The notes under the pieces are model-generated. The model was not told the DNA's origin. It saw only the letters and a list, made by a program, of their open reading frames with translations, and did no database searches. A stretch of DNA of 64,000 bases from Ginsengibacter sp038239385 (GTDB lineage: Bacteria; Bacteroidota; Bacteroidia; Chitinophagales; Chitinophagaceae): contig JBBSEV010000003.1 of NCBI GenBank assembly GCA_038239385.1, positions 62,001 through 126,000 of the forward strand. Reading direction: 5' to 3'. Of this stretch, positions 1 through 8,253 are shown piece by piece. Both the position numbers and the translations under genes were made by a program. How positions within the stretch are numbered: the first letter of the stretch is position 1; every line of letters begins with the position of its first letter.

Positions 1-135
1 AAAAACATCGTTTTGCTTTTCAGATTTTCCTTCCAGGTTTTTAGCCCACCATTCATTTACATGGCTGATACCTTCAAAGGCTTTGTGTGCGGAAGTGTTT
101 GCAGTAATACTGCAATTATAATTTTCTGTTTTCAT
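1..135 (-). CDS. SRPBCC/AHSA1-domain protein, partial (3' end outside window)
   Basis: The first 45 codons of a minus-strand gene that runs off the left edge. The visible N-terminus (MKTENYNCSITANTSAH...) is almost the same as the N-terminus of the complete SRPBCC protein at 679-1116, so it is a paralogue of that gene. The family has the Bet v 1/START-like fold that binds hydrophobic ligands, and is commonly co-transcribed with ArsR regulators. It is the last visible gene of the operon that starts at 1872. Function beyond the fold cannot be told. Confidence 0.8.
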   Translation of the reverse strand, partial: MKTENYNCSITANTSAHKAFEGISHVNEWWAKNLEGKSEKQNDVF

Positions 136-203
136 TTTAATTTGTTTTTAGATTTTGTAAATAGTTTTTGCACCTGATATAATTCATTGTTAGCGATGTC
201 AAA

Positions 204-500
204 TCACATAGCCAATTCTTTAAGCACATCATGTGTCCAGCCATATTTTAATCCGGGAGATTTTTTTGCCTTGGCTACCGCTTCATCAATTGATTCAGCT
301 TCGAAAATTAAAGCGCCTTCTATAATCCCCTCGTAATCTGAAACGCTTTGTGCAGTTATAGATTTACCTCCTTTAACAGGCAGCGCTGCACTTGCATTTA
401 AGAGCGTTATCCACTCACTTAATTCTTTAAAATTTTGTTCCTTTTCATTGGCGGGAACTTCTATGCCGCCGGTATGTCGTGATATTAATAGGAATTTCAT
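204..500 (-). CDS. YCII-related domain protein
   Basis: A 98-residue protein beginning MKFLLISRHTGG. The open frame extends further upstream to 614, but that extension is the relic of a duplicated ArsR tail, so the start is placed at 500. Features fitting the YCII/DGPF-like ferredoxin-like fold are the first beta strand (MKFLLISR), the W in the middle helix (LSEWITLL), the GGKSITAQSVSDYEG strand-turn and the ALIFEAESIDEAVAKAKKSP strand-helix. Members are small alpha/beta proteins often found beside sigma factors or ArsR/SRPBCC genes; the enzymatic role is generally unknown. It lies between two SRPBCC paralogues in one minus-strand operon. Confidence 0.75.
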   Translation of the reverse strand: MKFLLISRHTGGIEVPANEKEQNFKELSEWITLLNASAALPVKGGKSITAQSVSDYEGIIEGALIFEAESIDEAVAKAKKSPGLKYGWTHDVLKELAM

Positions 501-614
501 TTTTTTGTTGATTTTTTTGTTTAATGATATTTCTAATTTTTTAAGTCTGCCTTTCCAAAACTTATTGAAATAGTTGATGAATTGCTGCAGCTTATTAAAG
601 CCATCTTGTTTCAT
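501..614 (-). pseudogene. Duplicated C-terminal remnant of the ArsR regulator
   Basis: These 38 codons (MKQDGFNKLQQFINYFNKFW...) repeat the last part of the ArsR protein at 1113-1439 (LKQDGFNKLQEYINYFNKFW...). The similarity also holds at the DNA level. The ArsR gene ends in an ATGA overlap with its downstream SRPBCC gene; here one extra A in the poly-A run just before the next ATG fuses the remnant in frame with the YCII gene. No helix-turn-helix part remains, so it is a duplication scar and not a regulator. Confidence 0.7.
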
Positions 615-678
615 GTTTTAGATTTTAAATATTTTTTAATACCATTCTCATTACCTGGAGACCTATCCAGTGTTTGAT

Positions 679-1116
679 TTAGGAGGGTTGTCCTATGCCG
701 GTATTTATCAGTTGCAAAAAACTTCCTTTAAAGTATTGCTCCCATCCTTTCACGCAACTTTCATAACATTCAACTTCGGGAACCAAACCGATGTGAGTAA
801 GATTTATTTTGGTTGCATTATTCTCCGGCACGATTTCAAAAACCATATCAGTATCATTCCATTCAGTTTTGTCTTTAAGCCAGGGCAAATAGCAATCTGT
901 TACATGCCATGCAATTTTTTTGTCCGGTATAGATTCAGTTATCTTAAAGGTCACAAAGACTTCATCAGAGAAGCGAACAGTAAAAACATCGTTTTGGTTT
1001 TCTGATTTGCCTTCAATATTTTTTACCCACCACTCATTTACATGGTTAATGCTTTCAAATGCCTGGTGTGCTGACGTGTTTGCAGTGATACTGCAGTTGT
1101 AATTTTCATTTTTCAT
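679..1116 (-). CDS. SRPBCC/AHSA1-domain protein
   Basis: A 145-residue START/Bet v 1-like protein with the family hallmarks: N-terminal strand, the SINHVNEWW helix, FTVRFSDEVFVTFKITESIPDKKIAWHV-type strands and a long C-terminal helix (CVKGWEQYFKGSFLQLI). Its ATG overlaps the ArsR stop codon (ATGA, 1113-1116), so translation is probably coupled to the regulator. The fold binds hydrophobic ligands; the ligand is unknown. A near-identical N-terminus appears again at 1-135. Confidence 0.85.
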   Translation of the reverse strand: MKNENYNCSITANTSAHQAFESINHVNEWWVKNIEGKSENQNDVFTVRFSDEVFVTFKITESIPDKKIAWHVTDCYLPWLKDKTEWNDTDMVFEIVPENNATKINLTHIGLVPEVECYESCVKGWEQYFKGSFLQLINTGIGQPS

Positions 1117-1439
1117 TTTTTGTTGATTTTATTGTTTAGTAATGTTTCCAATTTTTTAAGCTTCCCTTCCCAAAACTTGTTAAAATAGTTGATGTATTCC
1201 TGCAGCTTGTTAAAGCCATCCTGTTTCAACAGGCAATACCTTTCCCTGCCAATGTTTTCGATAGAAATAAAGTCCGCTGATTCTAAAATTTTGATGTGCT
1301 TTGAAACAGCCGGTCTACTCATATCAAAATTTTCCGCTAACGCATTTATAGTTAAACTGTCTTTTGAAAGCAGTTGTAATATTTGCCTTCTGCTTGGGTC
1401 TGCAATTACCTGGAATGCATCAAGGGTTGTTTGTGCCAT
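1113..1439 (-). CDS. ArsR-family winged-helix transcriptional regulator
   Basis: A 108-residue single-domain regulator. The winged helix spans roughly residues 8-85: PSRRQILQLLSKDSLTINAL, recognition helix MSRPAVSKHIKILESADFI and wing IENIGRERYCLL. No cysteine cluster typical of metal-sensing ArsR proteins is present, so a metal sensor role is unlikely; it belongs to the subgroup paired with SRPBCC proteins. It overlaps the upstream SRPBCC gene (1420-1439) and the downstream one (1113-1116), so all three form an operon. The two GTAAC-N6-GTTAC palindromes in the promoter at 1876-1921 are probably its own operators. Confidence 0.92.
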   Translation of the reverse strand: MAQTTLDAFQVIADPSRRQILQLLSKDSLTINALAENFDMSRPAVSKHIKILESADFISIENIGRERYCLLKQDGFNKLQEYINYFNKFWEGKLKKLETLLNNKINKK

Positions 1440-1872
1440 GGGTTTTTGCGTTTAAAAGGTTATTAATTTTTTTGATGTTTCTCAGCCAGCCGTCATCCAT
1501 TATAGAATACATATTGAAGTTTTCAATTTCTTTAAAACCACTATGCACTAATTTGAGTTCGGTGCCATTATCTTTTGGAGTGAGTGTCCATACAACAATT
1601 GAATCAAGTGTAATCTTTCCCTCGCCCGGTCCACCTTTCCACGAGTAAGAAAGTTTTTTAAAAGGGATAATCTCTAAGACCTTGCAATAAATATTTCCAT
1701 CAAAATCGAACTTGGGCATAGGGTTGATTTTAAATTGAAAATCATAACCCAATATCAGTTCAAAATCATTTGGCATTAACCATTGCGCCATCAGTTCTGT
1801 ATTGGTTAAATACTCCCAAACATCCTTTGGCGGATGCTGGTAAAAAAATGTGTGCTGAATGCTTTTTGTCAT
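1420..1872 (-). CDS. SRPBCC/AHSA1-domain protein, first gene of ArsR operon
   Basis: A 150-residue protein beginning MTKSIQHTFFYQHPPKDVWEYL, a typical AHSA1 (activator of Hsp90 ATPase homologue-like) start, with the WLMPNDFEL segment, internal strands GGPGEGKITLDSIVVWTLTP and the C-terminal helix DDGWLRNIKKINNLL. It belongs to a different branch from the two shorter SRPBCC paralogues downstream. It starts 4 nt from the first operator palindrome and overlaps the ArsR gene by 20 nt. Ligand unknown. Confidence 0.87.
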   Translation of the reverse strand: MTKSIQHTFFYQHPPKDVWEYLTNTELMAQWLMPNDFELILGYDFQFKINPMPKFDFDGNIYCKVLEIIPFKKLSYSWKGGPGEGKITLDSIVVWTLTPKDNGTELKLVHSGFKEIENFNMYSIMDDGWLRNIKKINNLLNAKTHGTNNP

Positions 1873-1875
1873 AAT

Positions 1876-1926
1876 GTGTAACTTTTAGGTTACACAAATA
1901 TATATGTAACTTTTGAGTTACGCAAA
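1876..1926 (-). promoter_or_regulatory. Promoter with two ArsR-type operator palindromes
   Basis: On the minus strand there is a Bacteroidota-type promoter: TTTG at 1926-1923, a 20-bp spacer and TATATTTG at 1902-1895 (consensus TTTG-N19-TAnnTTTG). Two palindromes of identical design sit on it: GTGTAAC-N6-GTTACAC at 1876-1895, over the expected transcription start, and GTAAC-N6-GTTAC at 1906-1921, inside the spacer. Their centres are 28 bp apart. Occupancy of either would block transcription, matching autorepression by the ArsR protein of this operon. Confidence 0.75.
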
Positions 1927-2295
1927 TTTTAAAATAAATTTTTTTCCTCTTCAAAGGTTGATCAAAAAGTAGTCAGGCAAAAAAATTCAATTTGTAAAAG
2001 TCAGTTGGAGTTTGTAATGCCTAAAGGATTCTGACGGCTGTAAATGCCAATACATTTAGTGGAGCGATGAAGGAGTGATTTTGATTCCACAGTAAGTGAA
2101 TTTAAAACTATAACTCAGTGTTTACGGGTTTTTTTTGGTTTTTAACCCACCAATTAATATCAAAAAACATCAATTCTGTTGCGACAAATTAGGTTACATA
2201 AACAGTGTAGGTTTTGTGCAAAAATAAGTTGATTAACTATTAACATAGTTGTGTTAATGACTGATTGTAATTCTAAATTAATATTGTACAAAAAA
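1927..2295. other. Intergenic region without a recognisable gene
   Basis: AT-rich spacer between the ArsR promoter and the end of the AraC gene. No ORF with family character was found on either strand. The only structure noted is a short perfect inverted repeat AACTAT-TAAC-ATAGTT at 2235-2250, downstream of the AraC stop, without a T-tract; it could assist termination. Confidence 0.3.
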
Positions 2296-3177
2296 TCATC
2301 CAACATATTGCTTCCTGAAATTTTCTGGAGTTACGCCTGTTTTTTCTTTGAATAATCTTGAAAAATAAAAGCTTGATTCAAAATGTAAACCATAAGCAAT
2401 CTCTTTTATGGAAAGTGATGGATCAGACAGAAACATCTTTGCTTTTTCAATTTTTAGCTGAATAAGATACTGCCCCGGCGCAAGCCCGGTATATGCTTTA
2501 AAAACTTTTCTGAACCACGAGTAACTTACATTTAATTCCTCTGCTATTTTTTCAACAGAAATATTTTCATCAATGTTTTCTCTTAGAAGTATGCGTGCTT
2601 TATTTACGATTGTTTCTATAGAATCTTCCGATATCGAATTTTGCTTGCAAATGGAATGTATTTGACCTAATAGATGAAGAACGGCCCCGGAAATCAAAGG
2701 TTGGTAACCGGTTTTTTCCTGTCTTGTTTTTTCAATTATTTCAATAATGATGTTTACTACTTCCTCTCTAATACCAATGTTCAATGTGGGGGTGTCTAGT
2801 TTAAAAAAATCCTGAAGCATAATGTTTTCTATGGTACCTCCCTTAAAACCTACCCAATATTCATCCCAGCCTATAGAATATTTCGGCATAAAACGATGCC
2901 ATACGCCGGGAAATAAAATGATTATGGTTCCCTCTTTTATATTTGTTAATTCACAGGCAGAAGATTCAAATAAACCTTCACCTTTAGTAATATAAATTAT
3001 TTGATATTCATTGTTAAGAACTCTGCCTTTTTCCCAATTAAAATAATGATGCGTTGGATGATTTAAAGGTGGATAGATTTCTCCAGGGTTAATTCTGTTA
3101 CAGCCTGCATTTAATACACACAATCCCCAGCTTTCATCTTCTTTACTTACCGGAACATATTTATAATAGTTAATCAT
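2296..3177 (-). CDS. AraC-family transcriptional regulator
   Basis: A 293-residue regulator with an N-terminal cupin-like ligand domain (about residues 20-160; YQIIYITKGEGLFES, IILFPGVWHRFMP) and a C-terminal double helix-turn-helix (about 185-290: ISVEKIAEELNVSYSWFRKV, LSIKEIAYGLHFESSFYFSR, FKEKTGVTPENFRKQ). The cupin barrel of this family normally senses a sugar. It is transcribed away from the isomerase-SusC-SusD genes that start 330 bp away, so it is the likely activator of the polysaccharide utilisation locus. Confidence 0.92.
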   Translation of the reverse strand: MINYYKYVPVSKEDESWGLCVLNAGCNRINPGEIYPPLNHPTHHYFNWEKGRVLNNEYQIIYITKGEGLFESSACELTNIKEGTIIILFPGVWHRFMPKYSIGWDEYWVGFKGGTIENIMLQDFFKLDTPTLNIGIREEVVNIIIEIIEKTRQEKTGYQPLISGAVLHLLGQIHSICKQNSISEDSIETIVNKARILLRENIDENISVEKIAEELNVSYSWFRKVFKAYTGLAPGQYLIQLKIEKAKMFLSDPSLSIKEIAYGLHFESSFYFSRLFKEKTGVTPENFRKQYVG

Positions 3178-3505
3178 TCGGCGGGTGTGTTATTTGCTTA
3201 ATGGCAATATCAAAATATGCTGCTAATATATCAAATTGTGCATTTACTAATCTTCTTAATACAGATATGTTTGTTTTTATTAAACCAGATTGATTGCTAT
3301 ATGAGAGAATTATTGCTGCAATAATATGTTTGTAATATCTCCTTCTGCAAAAAATTCCGGTCTATAAAATTTATGTAAGTATACTCTTTGTTGATTATGC
3401 ATTTGCGTTAACAATTATAGTACTATTTGTAAAACGAAAATACCTGGATGGAGTGTACTGTTATGATAAAGATGCTTGTATTGTAAAAGGAGTGCAATAA
3501 ATTCA
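3178..3505 (+). promoter_or_regulatory. Divergent control region of the polysaccharide locus
   Basis: A 300-bp spacer between the divergent AraC and isomerase genes. The best promoter candidate for the plus-strand operon is TATGTTTG at 3266-3273 with TTTA 19 bp upstream (3243-3246; one mismatch to TTTG), which would leave a leader of over 200 nt. A second TATGTTTG at 3325-3332 lacks a good partner. A purine-rich AAAAGGAG at 3485-3492 lies 13 nt before the chosen isomerase ATG. Confidence 0.35.
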
Positions 3506-4936
3506 ATGAGCTCAACGCAATTTAAAATCGGATTATTTGCCATTGGCCTTGATACGTATTGGGATCAGTTTATTGAATTGAAGCAAAAACTTGAAGGTTA
3601 CTTAAATGAAGTTGATCAAAAAATATCTGCAATACATCCGCACATTATTAATCTTGGTTTAATAGATACCGTTGATAAGGCATTTGAAGCAGGAAGAAAA
3701 TTCAGGGAAGAAGATGTTGATATCATTTTTTTATATGTTACAACTTATGCATTATCAGCTACAGTATTACCTGTTGTTCAACGGGCAAAAGTGCCGGTGA
3801 TTATTTTAAATTTATCGCCGGAAACGGCCATTGATTATAAAGCGTTCAATAGCCTTAAGAACAGAACAGACATGACGGAGGAATGGCTCTCATGGTGCAG
3901 CGCATGCCCCGTTCCGGAAATTGCTAATGTATTTAATCGTACCGGTATAAGTTTTTACCAGGTCACCGGAATGTTGAATAATGATGATGAATGCTGGAAT
4001 GAAATTACGGAATGGGTTCAGGCAGCTAAAGTCGCTAATATAATGTTCTATAACCGCATGGGTTGTATAGGGCATTACTATAGTGGCATGCTTGATATTT
4101 ACACGGATCTTACCCTGCAGTTAAAATACTTTGGAGGTCATTTTGAAATGATTGAGGTAGACGAATTATCCTCAATTCGCAAAAATATCACCAGCAAAGA
4201 AATTGCTGATCGTCTGGATTATTTTAATCAAATATTTGATGTGCAGCCTGATTGTTCGCAAGATGAACTAGACAATGCTTCGCAAACATCTGTTGCATTA
4301 GATAAGTTAGTCGAAAAGTATAAACTCGGCTCAATTGCTTACTATTATAAAGGCACTGGTAATAAAGAAAATGAAGATACTATTAGTTCGATCATATTGG
4401 GTAATTCTTTACTTACGGCGAGGGGTATCCCAGTAGCCGGCGAATACGAAATAAAAAACGCCCAGGCCATGAAGATCATGGATGGGTTTGACGCCGGAGG
4501 TTCCTTTACAGAGTATTATGCAATGGATTTTGAAAAGGATGTTGTGCTAATGGGACATGATGGTCCCGGCCATATCTCTATTGCAGAAGATAAAATAAAA
4601 GTCAGGCCACTACATGTTTATCATGGTAAAACAGGTAAAGGCCTCTCAATAGAAATGGCTGTTAAGCGAGGCCCTGTAACACTTTTGGCCGTAACAGAAG
4701 ATGGAAACGGCAAATTGATCTTGTTGGTAGCAGAAGGTGAATCAGTTGACGGTTCTATACTTGAGATCGGAAATACCAACAGCCGTTATAAATTCTCAAT
4801 TGGTGCCCGCGCTTTTGTAAATGGATGGAATTCTTATGGGCCGGCACATCATTGTGCTATCGGGGTTGGCCATATAAGTTCCAAAATAAAAAAGCTTAGT
4901 AAGTTACTTCATATGGATATGATACAGGTATGCTAA
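3506..4936 (+). CDS. L-arabinose/L-fucose isomerase-like protein
   Basis: A 476-residue cytoplasmic protein (no signal peptide) with the three-domain layout of the arabinose/fucose isomerase superfamily: Rossmann-like N-terminal half (FKIGLFAIGLDTYWDQF; DVDIIFLYVTTYALSATVLP) and a C-terminal region holding candidate metal and catalytic residues (GIPVAGEYEIKNA, SFTEYYAMDF, LMGHDGPGHIS, GPAHHCAIGVGH). Family members interconvert aldoses and ketoses with a divalent metal. The ATG at 3506 is preferred over one 30 nt upstream because it follows an AAAAGGAG and gives the usual N-terminus. It sits 62 nt before SusC. The exact sugar cannot be deduced; a divergent member of unknown activity is possible. 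Confidence 0.8.
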   Translation: MSSTQFKIGLFAIGLDTYWDQFIELKQKLEGYLNEVDQKISAIHPHIINLGLIDTVDKAFEAGRKFREEDVDIIFLYVTTYALSATVLPVVQRAKVPVIILNLSPETAIDYKAFNSLKNRTDMTEEWLSWCSACPVPEIANVFNRTGISFYQVTGMLNNDDECWNEITEWVQAAKVANIMFYNRMGCIGHYYSGMLDIYTDLTLQLKYFGGHFEMIEVDELSSIRKNITSKEIADRLDYFNQIFDVQPDCSQDELDNASQTSVALDKLVEKYKLGSIAYYYKGTGNKENEDTISSIILGNSLLTARGIPVAGEYEIKNAQAMKIMDGFDAGGSFTEYYAMDFEKDVVLMGHDGPGHISIAEDKIKVRPLHVYHGKTGKGLSIEMAVKRGPVTLLAVTEDGNGKLILLVAEGESVDGSILEIGNTNSRYKFSIGARAFVNGWNSYGPAHHCAIGVGHISSKIKKLSKLLHMDMIQVC

Positions 4937-4998
4937 AAGATCACTTAGATAAATGACACTAAATTTTTCTTTAAATAATTAAAAATAAACTTGCTGAT

Positions 4999-7900
4999 AT
5001 GAAACAATATTCTTGTACGCCCTTAAAAAGTTTCTGCCTGAGTGTAATAACTTTTCTTTCATTTATTATTTTTTCTGCCAATTCTCTCATTGCTCAGAAC
5101 AACGCTGTTATTAAAGGTACAGTTACCAATGAAAAAGGATTGCCTTTGTCAAATGCATCTGTTATCGTAAAGGGAACTGCAATTGGAACATCAACAAATA
5201 CTAATGGCAGCTACGAATTTTCTGTGCCGGATTTAAAAGGAACATTGATAATTTCCTTTACAGGTTACGAACCCAAAGAAGTTAAAATAAATAATGCTAC
5301 TAATATTAATACATCTCTGGCCATCCAAAATAATACACTCAATGAAGTGATTGTTACCGGTTATTCCAAACAATCGAAAAGAGATGTAACGGGCGCTGTA
5401 TCTACTGTTACTGCTGATGTTATTTCAAAAACTCCAGTAACCGATGTAGGTTCAGTTTTGCAAGGGCGTGTCGCGGGTGTGAGCGTAGATGCACAAGGAG
5501 GCCCTGGTAGTATTTCTTCTGTACGTATCCGTGGATTTGGCAGCAATGGAAATAATGACGTGCTCTATGTAATTGACGGAGTACAAATGCGGGGTGGAAG
5601 CAATTTAATAAACCCAAATGATATTGAAACAATCACGGTATTAAAAGATCCGTCAAATACTTCATTATATGGTGCGCAGGGTGGCAATGGAGTTATTGTT
5701 ATTACTACTAAAACAGGTAAACGCGGAGCATCTCCTAAATTGGAATATTCAAGTTATGGATCGTGGGAGTCTCCAACAAATTATCCGAAAAGTTTAAGCC
5801 CCCAGGCTTATGCAAATGCTTATTGGAATTATTTGAAAAATTCTAACTTGCCTTTGATCGACCAGTTCTATGGCACCGGAGATGTACCGGTTCTTCCTGA
5901 TTATATTATAGGCAGGAATGTGCCACCGCAATTGGTAGCCGCTGAAGGCAGTGCAGCTGCTAATCCTGCATTGTATAATTTATCAAGTTATAGAATTTTA
6001 AAAACAAATAAGGGAGGTACAGATTGGTTCAGGTCTGTATTAGGTACGAGGTTTACCCATAATCATCAGCTAAGTTTAAGTGGGGCAACAGATAAAAGTA
6101 ATTACTCCCTGGGATTTGGTTATTTGGATAACCAGGGCACGTTACTCTCTACTTATTTCAAGAGATATTCTCTTAGAATAAATACTGAATTCAGACCAAC
6201 ACAATGGTTAAGAATAGGAGAAAATGTACAATTTTCTTATACCCAGGGTGCAGGAACAGATAATCATAATCCGCAAGGTACACTTGCTGATCTTTATCAA
6301 CGAAGTCCTCTGATACCGCTATATGATATCGCAGGTAATTATTCCGGGCCTAAAGGTTTTGCAGATACAAAAGCCTTACATGCAGGAGGAAACAATCCTG
6401 TGCTTGGACAAAAAAATGGACGTAAAACCAGCGGCGGCTATAATGCAGGAATGATAGGTTCTGCTTTCATAGATATAGAGCCCATAAAAGGATTGATTTT
6501 TGAAAGTAAAGTTGGCGCCCAGTTTTATCCGTACAGTTACCGGTTTTTCTTGGACACGTTTCCGCAAAATGTTTTTTCCGCACCATACAATCAATTTTCT
6601 GAAGGTGGTGGATATAATAGCGACTTAAGATGGACAAATAAAATTTCGTATGATTTGCGTATCGGAGCCCTTCATAAAATAAGTGCTTTCGCAGCCTATG
6701 AATCTGATAAAAATTTTACGAGGTTTAGCAGCGGTACCACGCCCAATTTACCCTACACTACACCGGGCTATCTTAATTTAAATAATGGAGTACCCAATCC
6801 TAACGGTGGCCCTTATAATACGGTAAGCGGAGGTAGTGATAATGAAACCAGTACATCTCTGTTCGGCAATATAAATTATACTTTAGCCGACAAATATCTT
6901 TTCAGTTTTGTTGCAAGAAGAGATGGCTCATCCAAGTTTGGCCCTTTGAACCGTTATGGAAACTTTTTTTCCTACTCTGCCGGATGGAGGGTTTCAAAAG
7001 CAAAATTCATGCAAAATGTAAGTTGGGTTAATGATCTTAAACTAAGAGCAGCTTATGGGGAAAACGGCAATAACGCCATTCCATCAGGTTTATACCAGGA
7101 TAGCTATACCACAAGTGGCTACATAAATTACAGCAGTTACGATTTAGATGGCACCAACAATTCCGCCTTCACCGGTGCAGGTTTATTTCAATTAGGAAAT
7201 CCCTACATTCATTGGGAAACAAATAAAACTACCAACCTGGGTTTCGATGCCACTTTATTCGATAATCGTTTTACGGTTGCTTTCAGTTGGTTCGATAGAA
7301 AAACAAAAGATCTTTTGGCAGTGCCGCCTATAACCGGTTTAAGAGGCGATGCCCTCTCGCCATTTGAAAATATCATGCAATTTTCCAACAAAGGAATTGA
7401 GTTGGAACTGGGCTACAATAATAAAATTGGAGAGCTCTCGTACGATATGAATTTTAACATCGCCACTTACCGAAACAATGTTGATTATATAAGCAGGGAC
7501 AGTACCGCACACATTGATGGCAACTCGTATGCGCCTACACATTTTTCATTAACCCGCAGTGAAGTGGGACGGCCGCTTTCAAGCTTTTTTGGATTTGTGC
7601 AGGAAGGTATATTTCAATCAGCTGATGACTACACTAAATACGGAGTTACGCATAATGGCCTTACTGCTGCTACTGCTGCAGGTCATTTTAAATTCAAAGA
7701 CATAAATAATGATGGCAAAATAAATGACGACGACCGTACATTTATCGGAAACCCGCATCCTAAATTCAGTTATGGTTATAACCTAAATTTATATTACAAG
7801 AACTTTGACCTGGGTATATTTTTACAAGGTGTTTCCGGAAATCAAATATTCAACTACTGGCGTGCTTATACTGTATTTCCGGGTGCACAGGGCGAGGGAG

Positions 7901-8232
7901 CAGATAATACTTGGAGCCCGACAAATACAAATGCAAAGTTGCCAATCTGGAATAGTACTTCCTCCGATGATATAAAACCGTCCAGCTTTTTTATAGAAGA
8001 TGGTTCATACCTGCGGTTAAAAAGCCTCCAACTCGGTTACACATTTCCAGCATCAAAAGCCTTTAGTAAAATAAGGGTATATGTGCAAGGGTATAACCTG
8101 GCTACGTTCACTAAATATTCAGGAATAGATCCGGAAATAAGCACAGGCAGCGCTACTAATATCGGGGTTGATTTTGGAGGTAATTATCCCATTTCAAAGA
8201 AATTTATTATTGGCCTTAATGTAGGATTATAA
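4999..8232 (+). CDS. SusC/RagA-family TonB-dependent outer-membrane receptor
   Basis: A 1077-residue receptor with an N-terminal signal peptide ending near SLIAQN, a carboxypeptidase-D-like beta-sandwich (about residues 38-115, KGTVTNEKGLPLSNASVIVK), a TonB-box-like stretch (NEVIVTGYSKQSKRDVTGAV), a plug (SVLQGRVAGVSVDAQGGPG, DVLYVIDGVQMRGG, KDPSNTSLYGAQGGNGVIVI) and a long beta-barrel. A calcium-loop-like FKDINNDGKINDDDRTFIGN occurs near the C-terminus, usual for SusC. It forms the outer-membrane pore with the SusD protein 21 nt downstream and imports oligosaccharides by TonB energy. Confidence 0.97.
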   Translation: MKQYSCTPLKSFCLSVITFLSFIIFSANSLIAQNNAVIKGTVTNEKGLPLSNASVIVKGTAIGTSTNTNGSYEFSVPDLKGTLIISFTGYEPKEVKINNATNINTSLAIQNNTLNEVIVTGYSKQSKRDVTGAVSTVTADVISKTPVTDVGSVLQGRVAGVSVDAQGGPGSISSVRIRGFGSNGNNDVLYVIDGVQMRGGSNLINPNDIETITVLKDPSNTSLYGAQGGNGVIVITTKTGKRGASPKLEYSSYGSWESPTNYPKSLSPQAYANAYWNYLKNSNLPLIDQFYGTGDVPVLPDYIIGRNVPPQLVAAEGSAAANPALYNLSSYRILKTNKGGTDWFRSVLGTRFTHNHQLSLSGATDKSNYSLGFGYLDNQGTLLSTYFKRYSLRINTEFRPTQWLRIGENVQFSYTQGAGTDNHNPQGTLADLYQRSPLIPLYDIAGNYSGPKGFADTKALHAGGNNPVLGQKNGRKTSGGYNAGMIGSAFIDIEPIKGLIFESKVGAQFYPYSYRFFLDTFPQNVFSAPYNQFSEGGGYNSDLRWTNKISYDLRIGALHKISAFAAYESDKNFTRFSSGTTPNLPYTTPGYLNLNNGVPNPNGGPYNTVSGGSDNETSTSLFGNINYTLADKYLFSFVARRDGSSKFGPLNRYGNFFSYSAGWRVSKAKFMQNVSWVNDLKLRAAYGENGNNAIPSGLYQDSYTTSGYINYSSYDLDGTNNSAFTGAGLFQLGNPYIHWETNKTTNLGFDATLFDNRFTVAFSWFDRKTKDLLAVPPITGLRGDALSPFENIMQFSNKGIELELGYNNKIGELSYDMNFNIATYRNNVDYISRDSTAHIDGNSYAPTHFSLTRSEVGRPLSSFFGFVQEGIFQSADDYTKYGVTHNGLTAATAAGHFKFKDINNDGKINDDDRTFIGNPHPKFSYGYNLNLYYKNFDLGIFLQGVSGNQIFNYWRAYTVFPGAQGEGADNTWSPTNTNAKLPIWNSTSSDDIKPSSFFIEDGSYLRLKSLQLGYTFPASKAFSKIRVYVQGYNLATFTKYSGIDPEISTGSATNIGVDFGGNYPISKKFIIGLNVGL

Positions 8233-8253
8233 TCAACTTTAAAGTTTATAAAA

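Noticed and set aside
670..1005. Open frame on the plus strand across the SRPBCC gene
   Set aside because: It is antisense to the SRPBCC protein at 679-1116, which has clear family character; the plus frame has none.
2235..2250. Terminator of the AraC gene
   Set aside because: Only six AT-rich base pairs and no T-tract; kept as a note in the intergenic entry.
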